From contig JACQHM010000080.1 of NCBI GenBank assembly GCA_016199025.1, positions 1 to 10,206 on the forward strand: DNA of 10,206 nucleotides. Direction: 5' to 3'. The DNA is from Candidatus Methylomirabilota bacterium. GTDB lineage: Bacteria > Methylomirabilota > Methylomirabilia > Methylomirabilales > JACQHM01. The notes beneath the pieces were generated by a model. It did no database searches, had not been told where the DNA came from, and saw only the letters and a list, made by a program, of their open reading frames with translations. A program made the position numbers and the translations under genes. This document shows, in pieces, positions 6,255 to 10,206 of this stretch; position 1 is the stretch's first letter, and each line of letters begins with the position of its first letter.

Positions 6255-6635
6255 TCAGCTTTTTTTTGCGTCCTTCTTCCTCGGGGAGGAGGAATGGCGA
6301 CTGAGATACTCCTCCACGGCCTGCTCCAGCGCTTCAGAAGCGGTTAGGACCTCCTGACCCGCCGAGCGACGCTCTTCGACATAGCCGCGGAGGCGTTCCC
6401 AGACCTCCGGCCTGATCCGGATGTTCTTGGTCACCCGGGTCGCCTCCTTCACCTGGGGTCGGGCCGTCTGGGGCTTGGTTCGGCCATGGATCCTCGGGAG
6501 GTACCCCTGCTTGGCCAGCTTGGCCAGGAGCGTCTTCATGACGGCAACCGTCATCCCGAAGCGCTCCGCCAAGTGCTCGACAGGGACCCCCTGCCTGTAG
6601 AGTTCGGCGATCCTCAACTCCCGCTCTTCATTCAT
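6255..6635 (-). CDS. Small DNA-binding protein: HTH-like N-terminus plus ribbon-helix-helix-like C-terminus
   Basis: A 126-residue protein with two likely DNA-binding parts. Residues 6-48 (ELRIAELYRQGVPVEHLAER, then FGMTVAVMKTLLAKLAKQGY) look like a helix-turn-helix of the type found in recombinases and regulators. Residues 67-114 (RVTKNIRIRPEVWERLRGYV ... LTASEALEQAVEEYLSRH) look like a CopG/Arc ribbon-helix-helix: a strand of alternating residues and then two helices. The tail is lysine-rich (RKKDAKKS). ATG 6635 was chosen because GGAGGAG lies about 5 bases upstream; the longer frame to 6737 adds 34 residues with no ribosome binding site and overlaps the promoter. It has its own promoter (6709-6737) and an inverted repeat at the start point, consistent with autoregulation. 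It may control the adjacent operon. It could instead be an antitoxin-type protein, but no toxin gene is next to it. Confidence 0.6.
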   Translation of the reverse strand: MNEERELRIAELYRQGVPVEHLAERFGMTVAVMKTLLAKLAKQGYLPRIHGRTKPQTARPQVKEATRVTKNIRIRPEVWERLRGYVEERRSAGQEVLTASEALEQAVEEYLSRHSSSPRKKDAKKS

Positions 6636-6680
6636 CGGTCTCCTCCTTCCCTCACTTTTGATCGACCATGCCCTGATTTG

Positions 6681-6697
6681 GTGCCTCCGATAGGCAC
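6681..6697. promoter_or_regulatory. Inverted repeat, candidate operator of the HTH/RHH gene
   Basis: GTGCCT-ccgat-AGGCAC is a perfect 6-bp inverted repeat with a 5-base centre. It lies 5-20 bases downstream of the predicted transcription start of the HTH/RHH gene, a usual place for an autorepression operator. Confidence 0.45.
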
Positions 6698-6708
6698 TTG
6701 CCACCTCT

Positions 6709-6737
6709 ACTATAGCTGGGGAAACGATTAGCTTCAA
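6709..6737 (-). promoter_or_regulatory. Predicted sigma70-type promoter of the HTH/RHH gene
   Basis: On the minus strand TTGAAG (6737-6732), a 17-base spacer and TATAGT (6714-6709, one mismatch to consensus) lie 74 bases before the ATG at 6635. Confidence 0.6.
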
Positions 6738-6864
6738 GGGAGATTACACCTTGACACCTCCCGGGTTCTATGACACACTCCTCTCTGGGTCGGTCAGGCC
6801 AGTCCTTCCGAAGGCTGCTTTCCCTTTTTTCCTCGTGGTCTTCTCAGGAAGCCTTGGTGCGAGG

Positions 6865-6939
6865 GGCGGCGTAGCTCAGGGGTAGAGCAGGGGTCTCATA
6901 AGCCCTTTGTCGCAGGTTCGAATCCTGCCGCCGCCACCA
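6865..6939 (+). tRNA. tRNA-Met (anticodon CAT), CCA encoded
   Basis: The sequence folds as a complete cloverleaf: acceptor GGCGGCG/CGCCGCC, D-arm GCTC/GAGC, anticodon stem GGGGT/GCCCT (ends G-U), loop CTCATAA with anticodon CAT, T-arm GCAGG-TTCGAAT-CCTGC, discriminator A at 6936, then CCA at 6937-6939. The paired G1-C72 argues against initiator tRNA. The body resembles elongator tRNA-Met more than the lysidine-modified tRNA-Ile with the same CAT anticodon, but that alternative is not fully excluded. A TTGACA at 6751-6756 upstream has no good -10 at normal spacing. No U-run terminator follows. Confidence 0.95.
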
Positions 6940-6960
6940 AGGAAATCAGCCACTTCTGAA

Positions 6961-7123
6961 CGTTCCCTGGTGTCCTGTCAGCATGTGATACCACACCTAA
7001 GTCCCTGATTCTTCCAGGCAATCTGACGTACATTGAAAACCTGATACCATCGCTTGGATTTCAAGGACTTAGGGCATATCTATCAAGTATTAGCCGGACA
7101 CCAGGAGAATTTTCCCGGTGTCC
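6961..7123. repeat. Nested inverted-repeat element next to tRNA-Met (MITE/IS-end-like or structured RNA)
   Basis: CCTGGTGTCC (6966-6975) is perfectly complementary to GGACACCAGG (7096-7105). Nested inside, CCTAAGTCC (6996-7004) is perfectly complementary to GGACTTAGG (7065-7073). The distance between the two motifs in each arm is nearly equal (29 and 31 bases), and a TATCA lies at matching positions, so the arms look like diverged inverted copies of one 60-base sequence. A third GGACACC copy, inverted, ends at 7117-7123. With 7096-7102 it makes a 28-base near-perfect palindrome. TGATACCA also occurs twice (6986-6993, 7042-7049). No protein is encoded. Confidence 0.6.
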
Positions 7124-7221
7124 AAATCGTGTCTATCCGCTCCCCCTATTCCTGTCCAAAGAGCGATCCTCCCATTTTCCTAGGATCTCGGGTTCATTTG
7201 CCCCCTTGCCTCTCCTCGCGG

Positions 7222-7250
7222 TTGACACCCGCCTCGGGGAGCATTACCAT
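7222..7250 (+). promoter_or_regulatory. Predicted sigma70-type promoter of the RraA-like gene
   Basis: Consensus TTGACA (7222-7227), a 17-base spacer and TACCAT (7245-7250, four of six matches) lie about 70 bases before the start codon. The glycosyltransferase gene probably shares this transcript. Confidence 0.6.
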
Positions 7251-7318
7251 AGGGTCGCTTCAACTTCTAGGGGCCAAGGGATGCGAAGCGTTACAAAACC
7301 TTAAGAGAAGGAGGGGCT

Positions 7319-8098
7319 ATGATGTCCAGGAGGCAAGGATGGAAAGTTTTGCAAGCTGGTCTCATGCTGCTCGGTTTCGGGTTGGCCACCTTCATCTGGC
7401 TTACGCCGGTCCATCTCACGGCCGAGCTTGCCCAGGAGGGGATGCCCGCAGAGTTACAGGAGCTTGTGCTTGGCTTCCGGCAAGTAAACACCGGCGAAAT
7501 CTCGGATGCTGTGGATCGGGTCACAGGGAAACGGGGCTTCATGTCCCATGAAATGCGCCCCCTTTTCCCCGCCAAGATCGTTGGCCCTGCTGTAACGGTC
7601 TCAGCTCGCCCGTCTACAAAAACAGTCCCCCCCAGCCACGCCCTAGAGCTCATTGATACGGCTGACCCGGGCAGTGTCCTGGTCATCGTCATGGAAGGAA
7701 AGGATGGCAAGGACATCACGGCCATGGGCGGATTGATGGCGACGGCTGCCAGTATCCGAGGCCTGGAGGGGGCAGTCCTTGATGGGGCGGTCCGGGACAC
7801 CCGGGAGATCCAGGAGGTTCGGTTCCCCGTGTTCTCGCGGGGCATCACCCCCTCCACCTCGGTCGGGCGCTACGAAACGGTCGGCAAGCAGGTTCCCGTG
7901 GTGGCCGGTGACGTCCAGGTCCGGCCGGGGGATATCATCGTGGGGGATGTCGATGGGATCGTCGTGGTCCCCCTGGAGCATGCCGCCGAAGTCCTGAAGG
8001 TGGCCAAGCAGCTTGAGGAGCGGGAGAAAGCGATGGCGAGGGAGATCCGGCGGCAGCGATCGATCCTGAAGGCCCTGGAGCAGATCGGCCGGATTTGA
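7319..8098 (+). CDS. RraA-like / HMG-aldolase-family protein with N-terminal membrane or export segment
   Basis: RraA-like proteins include the class II 4-hydroxy-4-methyl-2-oxoglutarate/4-carboxy-4-hydroxy-2-oxoadipate aldolases (divalent-metal pyruvate lyases) and the RNase E inhibitor RraA. Residues 43-225 carry the family pattern: NTGEISDAVDRVTG (57-70), GGLMATAASIRGLEGAVLDG (137-156), VRD with R159 and D160 (substrate and metal contacts in the aldolases), FSRGITP (172-178) and GDIIVGDVDGIVVVP (204-218). Unusually, residues 1-35 are RRQGWK followed by about 20 hydrophobic residues, which predicts a signal peptide or N-in membrane anchor and so action outside the cytoplasm. Two ATGs (7319 and 7322) follow AAGGAGG; the second is better spaced. 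An internal ATG at 7442 (residue 42) preceded by AGGAGG at only 2 bases would give a family-typical 218 residues. The C-terminus (residues 222-255) is a charged helix. Confidence 0.75.
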   Translation: MMSRRQGWKVLQAGLMLLGFGLATFIWLTPVHLTAELAQEGMPAELQELVLGFRQVNTGEISDAVDRVTGKRGFMSHEMRPLFPAKIVGPAVTVSARPSTKTVPPSHALELIDTADPGSVLVIVMEGKDGKDITAMGGLMATAASIRGLEGAVLDGAVRDTREIQEVRFPVFSRGITPSTSVGRYETVGKQVPVVAGDVQVRPGDIIVGDVDGIVVVPLEHAAEVLKVAKQLEEREKAMAREIRRQRSILKALEQIGRI

Positions 8099-8152
8099 GG
8101 TTCCCCCTCCTTACCGTTCTGTAGTGAGCACACGCGTTAAAGGGGCCTTAAG

Positions 8153-8845
8153 GTGAAGCTTTCCATCATCATGCCTGCCTACAACGAAGAGAGGACCATT
8201 GAGGAAATCGTCAGAAAGGTCATGGGGATGGATGTGGGCCTCCCAAAGGAGCTGATCGTTGTGGACGACAGTTCCAGCGATGGAACTCCCTTGCTCCTCA
8301 AGCGACTCGCCCAGACCTATCCGGATATCAAGGTCATCTTCCATAAGGAGAACCTGGGGAAAGGGGCGGCGATCAGGGCCGCCCTTCAACAGGTGACAGG
8401 GGATGTGGTGATTATCCAGGACGCCGATCTCGAATACGATCCCCGCGACTATCCTCGGCTCCTGGCCCCGATCCTCGAGGGACAGGCCGATGTCGTCTTT
8501 GGCAATCGGTTCCATGGCGGTCCGCACCGGGTCCTTTACTTCTGGCACGCCGTCGGTAATTGGCTCGTGACCACCCTCTCCAACATGCTCACGAACCTGA
8601 ACTTAAGCGACATGGAGGTGGGATACAAGGTCTTCCGGGCCGATGTCCTGAAACGGATCAATCTGACTTCCAACCGCTTCGGCTTCGAGCCCGAGGTCAC
8701 GGTCAAAGTGGCGAAGCAGAAGTGCCGGATCTATGAGGTGCCGATCTCCTACTTCGGCCGGACCTATGAGGAGGGGAAAAAGATTACCTGGAGGGACGGG
8801 ATCGCTGCCATTTACTATATTCTCAAGTATCGTTTCTTCGGTTAA
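8153..8845 (+). CDS. Family 2 glycosyltransferase, polyprenol-phosphate mannose synthase-like
   Basis: A 230-residue GT2 (GT-A fold) enzyme that transfers sugar from a nucleotide donor, probably to a lipid carrier, at the inner face of the membrane. Motifs: SIIMPAYNEERTIEEIV (4-20), VVDDSSSDGT (36-45), ENLGKGAAIRAAL (66-78), the metal-binding DAD (90-92), VVFGNRFHGG (114-123), the acceptor-side EVGYKVFRADVL (155-166) and EGKKITWRDG (207-216). There is no C-terminal transmembrane region, so it is the short DPM1-like form. The start is GTG 8153 with AGGGG 7 bases upstream. It follows the RraA-like gene by 54 bp without a visible terminator or clear promoter and is likely co-transcribed. The epimerase downstream could supply or modify its nucleotide-sugar donor. 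Confidence 0.88.
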   Translation: MKLSIIMPAYNEERTIEEIVRKVMGMDVGLPKELIVVDDSSSDGTPLLLKRLAQTYPDIKVIFHKENLGKGAAIRAALQQVTGDVVIIQDADLEYDPRDYPRLLAPILEGQADVVFGNRFHGGPHRVLYFWHAVGNWLVTTLSNMLTNLNLSDMEVGYKVFRADVLKRINLTSNRFGFEPEVTVKVAKQKCRIYEVPISYFGRTYEEGKKITWRDGIAAIYYILKYRFFG

Positions 8846-8896
8846 TGCCACAGGGCCGGTCCTGAAGGGTTTCCCTCAACAAGGGCGGAAGGGCCG

Positions 8897-8924
8897 ATGT
8901 GACCGCCGTCACATGACGTTTTTT
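8897..8924 (+). promoter_or_regulatory. CRP/FNR-type operator (perfect TGTGA-N6-TCACA), alternatively a terminator hairpin
   Basis: ATGTGAC-CGCC-GTCACAT (8897-8914) is a perfect 7-bp inverted repeat and contains TGTGA-N6-TCACA exactly, the consensus CRP site. Its centre is about 57 bases before the predicted epimerase transcription start, a usual activator position. The same repeat is followed by GACG and six T (8919-8924) and sits 52 bases after the glycosyltransferase stop, so it could also work as an intrinsic terminator, although the T-run is displaced by four bases. Confidence 0.6.
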
Positions 8925-8927
8925 CCC

Positions 8928-8955
8928 TTGACAGCCCAGGACCTTTTGGTCTAAT
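8928..8955 (+). promoter_or_regulatory. Predicted sigma70-type promoter of the epimerase gene
   Basis: Consensus TTGACA (8928-8933), a 16-base spacer and TCTAAT (8950-8955, five of six matches) lie about 90 bases before the ATG at 9046 and directly downstream of the CRP-like site. Confidence 0.65.
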
Positions 8956-8989
8956 TGAAATACCTCCTTCTATGCCTTCTATCAGCAAC

Positions 8990-9031
8990 CGTGGGTCGTG
9001 ATTCGTGAAACCTGAAGCGTGAGTCGTAGTT
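8990..9031 (+). repeat. Degenerate heptanucleotide tandem repeat (CGTGNNN) in the epimerase leader
   Basis: Six contiguous 7-base units can be read: CGTGGGT, CGTGATT, CGTGAAA, CCTGAAG, CGTGAGT, CGTAGTT, followed by a worn CTTGGTG that merges with the GGTGGAGG ribosome binding region of the epimerase. The array is entirely in the untranslated leader. Confidence 0.6.
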
Positions 9032-9045
9032 CTTGGTGGAGGAAT

Positions 9046-10011
9046 ATGCCGAAGATTCTCGTGACCGGCGGGGCCGGTTTTATCGGTTCCCACGTCGTTG
9101 ATGTCTTCCTCCAGGAGGGACACGAGGTTGTCGTTGTGGACGACCTCTCCTCCGGAAAACTCGACAATCTGAACCCGCAGGCGACCTTCTATAAGGTGGA
9201 TATCACCTCCCCGGAGCTGGAGGAGGTGTTCGACCGGGAGCGACCGGAGGTGCTCAACCACCATGCCGCCCAGATGGATGTCAGGCGCTCCGTGGCTGAT
9301 CCCCTCTTTGATGCCAAGATCAATGTTCTGGGCAGCTTGAACCTCCTCGAGGCATGCCGAAAATACGGCACCAGGCAGGTCATCTTCGCCTCCTCGGGTG
9401 GTGCCCTTTACGGGGAGCCGGACCTGGGACCTGAAGAAGAGGACCGTCCGTTACGGCCTGCCAGCCCCTACGGGGTCGCAAAGCTGGCTGTCGAGCGATA
9501 CTTACAGGTCTATTGGCAGCTCCACGCGATCCAGCCTATCAGCCTCCGCTATGCCAACGTCTATGGCCCCCGTCAGGACCCGCATGGCGAGGCAGGGGTG
9601 GTCGCGATCTTCATCGAAAGGCTTCTCCGAAAGGAGCCCCCTCTCATCTTCGGGGATGGGGAGCAGACCCGGGATTTCGTCTACATCGCCGACGTGGTCG
9701 AAGCCAACTTTTTGGCCTTGCACGGCCTGATGGCCGCCCACGGCCGGCGGCCGACCGACCCGTGGGTGTTCAATATCGGAACCGGGTTGGAGACCTCGGT
9801 CAACAGGCTCCTCTGGCTCTTGGAGGAGACCATGGGTACTGAGAGCCATCCTCTCCATAAGCCGCCAAGGCCGGGGGAACAGCGGCGAAGTGTCCTCGAT
9901 GTCCGGAGGGCCGAACGTTTCTTGCGCTGGGCGCCCCGGGTCGGGCTGAAGGAGGGCTTACAGGCCACCGTCGCCTGGTTCCAGAAGGCCCTCTTGACCC
10001 AGGGGCCTTGA
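9046..10011 (+). CDS. NAD-dependent epimerase/dehydratase, UDP-glucose 4-epimerase-like
   Basis: A 321-residue extended short-chain dehydrogenase/reductase that acts on nucleotide sugars through a transient 4-keto form. Visible: the NAD-binding TGGAGFIGS (7-15), acidic D32/D33 at the end of strand 2, NHHAAQMDVRRSV (71-83), the SSGG region (116-119) with the catalytic Ser, YGVAK with Y142 and K146, LRYANVYGPRQ (167-177), GDGEQTRDFVYIADVV (203-218) and FNIGTG (242-247). These suit GalE or its close relatives acting on UDP-sugars, but substrate is not certain. The start at 9046 gives the family-standard MPKILVTGG; GGAGG lies only 3 bases upstream, a tight spacing. A start at 9019 (GTG) would add nine non-family residues. 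It has its own promoter and a CRP-like site and is followed by a stem-loop at 10018-10053. Confidence 0.88.
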   Translation: MPKILVTGGAGFIGSHVVDVFLQEGHEVVVVDDLSSGKLDNLNPQATFYKVDITSPELEEVFDRERPEVLNHHAAQMDVRRSVADPLFDAKINVLGSLNLLEACRKYGTRQVIFASSGGALYGEPDLGPEEEDRPLRPASPYGVAKLAVERYLQVYWQLHAIQPISLRYANVYGPRQDPHGEAGVVAIFIERLLRKEPPLIFGDGEQTRDFVYIADVVEANFLALHGLMAAHGRRPTDPWVFNIGTGLETSVNRLLWLLEETMGTESHPLHKPPRPGEQRRSVLDVRRAERFLRWAPRVGLKEGLQATVAWFQKALLTQGP

Positions 10012-10017
10012 CGTCGT

Positions 10018-10053
10018 CGAGCCTATCGCTGAGATCCCCTGGATCTCCGCTCG
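10018..10053 (+). other. Strong stem-loop between the epimerase and TSUP genes
   Basis: GAGATCC-CCT-GGATCTC (10031-10047) is a perfect 7-bp hairpin. Outside it CGAGC (10018-10022) can pair with GCTCG (10049-10053), giving a two-part stem. The downstream bases are AAAGGGAAAA, so there is no U-run. It may stabilise the upstream mRNA end or affect readthrough into the permease gene, whose ribosome binding site begins directly after it. Confidence 0.5.
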
Positions 10054-10068
10054 AAAGGGAAAACCTTC

Positions 10069-10206
10069 GTGGACTGGATGATCGTCTTGTTAGGCTTCGC
10101 GGTCGGGATGATGGTGGGCCTCACGGGGATCGGAGGCGGGGCCGTGATGACCCCTCTCCTCATCCTCTTCGTGGGTGTCAGACCGGTCATCGCTGTCGGG
10201 ACGGAC
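10069..10206 (+). CDS. TauE/SafE (TSUP) family membrane permease, 3' end cut by window
   Basis: The first 46 residues read VDWMIVLLGFAVGMMVGLTG, then IGGGAVMTPLLILFVGVRPV, then IAVGTD. This is the N-terminal transmembrane helix and the glycine-rich GxGGG loop of TSUP transporters, which move sulphur-containing anions or other small organic anions across the cytoplasmic membrane. GTG 10069 is preceded by AAAGGGA at about 8 bases; ATG 10078 is a possible shorter start. The frame is open to the window end; a full protein would be about 250-270 residues. It follows the epimerase by 57 bp. Confidence 0.8.
   Translation, partial: MDWMIVLLGFAVGMMVGLTGIGGGAVMTPLLILFVGVRPVIAVGTD

Larger units (their letters stand above)
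6940..7318. other. Gene-free stretch between tRNA-Met and the RraA-like gene
   Basis: About 379 bases without a supported gene. A reading frame at 7054-7551 lacks a ribosome binding site and overlaps the real RraA-like gene out of frame. The stretch contains the inverted-repeat element (6961-7123) and the promoter at 7222-7250. Between these I see only a small palindrome, TCCTAGGA, near 7180. Confidence 0.6.

Noticed and set aside
6751..6756. TTGACA upstream of tRNA-Met as its promoter
   Set aside because: No acceptable -10 at 16-18 bases; TATGAC is present but only 12 bases away.
6865..6939. Initiator tRNA-fMet
   Set aside because: It has a G1-C72 pair instead of the unpaired 1-72 position of bacterial initiators.
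7054..7551. Plus-strand frame of 165 codons over the inverted-repeat region
   Set aside because: It spans a repeat, a promoter and the first part of the RraA-like gene in another frame, with no ribosome binding site.
1..10206. CRISPR array or complete transposase gene
   Set aside because: No regularly spaced direct repeats with unique spacers and no recognisable transposase or integrase coding sequence were seen on either strand.

Overview
The window reads as bacterial chromosomal DNA of moderately high GC with strong GGAGG-type ribosome binding sites and recognisable TTGACA/TATAAT-like promoters. Gene content (single PhoU-like domain, enolase-superfamily sugar-acid dehydratase, D-threonine-aldolase-like enzyme, RraA-like aldolase, family 2 glycosyltransferase, NAD-dependent epimerase) would suit an environmental lineage such as NC10/Methylomirabilota or a deltaproteobacterium-like group. 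That assignment is an impression from protein style and is low confidence.

Layout. (i) 1-1132 is a scar-like region. The C-terminal end of a PglZ-domain protein (BREX-type phage defence) runs out of frame into the C-terminal end of a RecB/Cas4-like PD-(D/E)XK nuclease. A short PhoU-like gene, apparently cut after its LERIGDH helix, converges on it. (ii) 1133-5964 is a metabolic region. A U32-peptidase-like TIM-barrel gene on the plus strand faces a four-gene minus-strand operon, transcribed in the order mandelate-racemase/galactonate-dehydratase-like enzyme, GAF-domain protein, PEBP/YbhB-like protein, D-threonine-aldolase-like PLP enzyme. (iii) 5965-6864 is a regulatory region with the operon promoter, a long structured leader, and a small regulator joining an HTH-like N-terminus to a ribbon-helix-helix-like C-terminus. 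(iv) 6865-7318 holds a tRNA-Met(CAT) followed by a gene-free stretch with large nested inverted repeats. (v) 7319-10206 holds an RraA-like protein with an export or membrane-anchor sequence, a polyprenol-phosphate-mannose-synthase-like glycosyltransferase, a UDP-glucose-4-epimerase-like enzyme, and the start of a TauE/SafE (TSUP) permease.

The metabolic genes fit handling of sugar acids or hydroxy-amino acids: a dehydratase acting on an aldonate-type acid, a retro-aldol PLP enzyme, and an RraA/HMG-aldolase-like lyase nearby. Substrates cannot be read from the sequence. The regulatory DNA is unusually legible. A 17-bp palindrome sits on the -35 of the U32-like gene, a 16-bp perfect palindrome fills the -10/-35 spacer of the operon promoter, an inverted repeat sits at the predicted start of the HTH/RHH gene, and a perfect CRP-type TGTGA-N6-TCACA site lies just upstream of the epimerase promoter.

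The most noteworthy points are these control elements, the inverted-repeat element beside the tRNA, the decayed defence junction, and two normally cytoplasmic protein families (PEBP and RraA) that both carry N-terminal export-like extensions ahead of a family-typical internal start.
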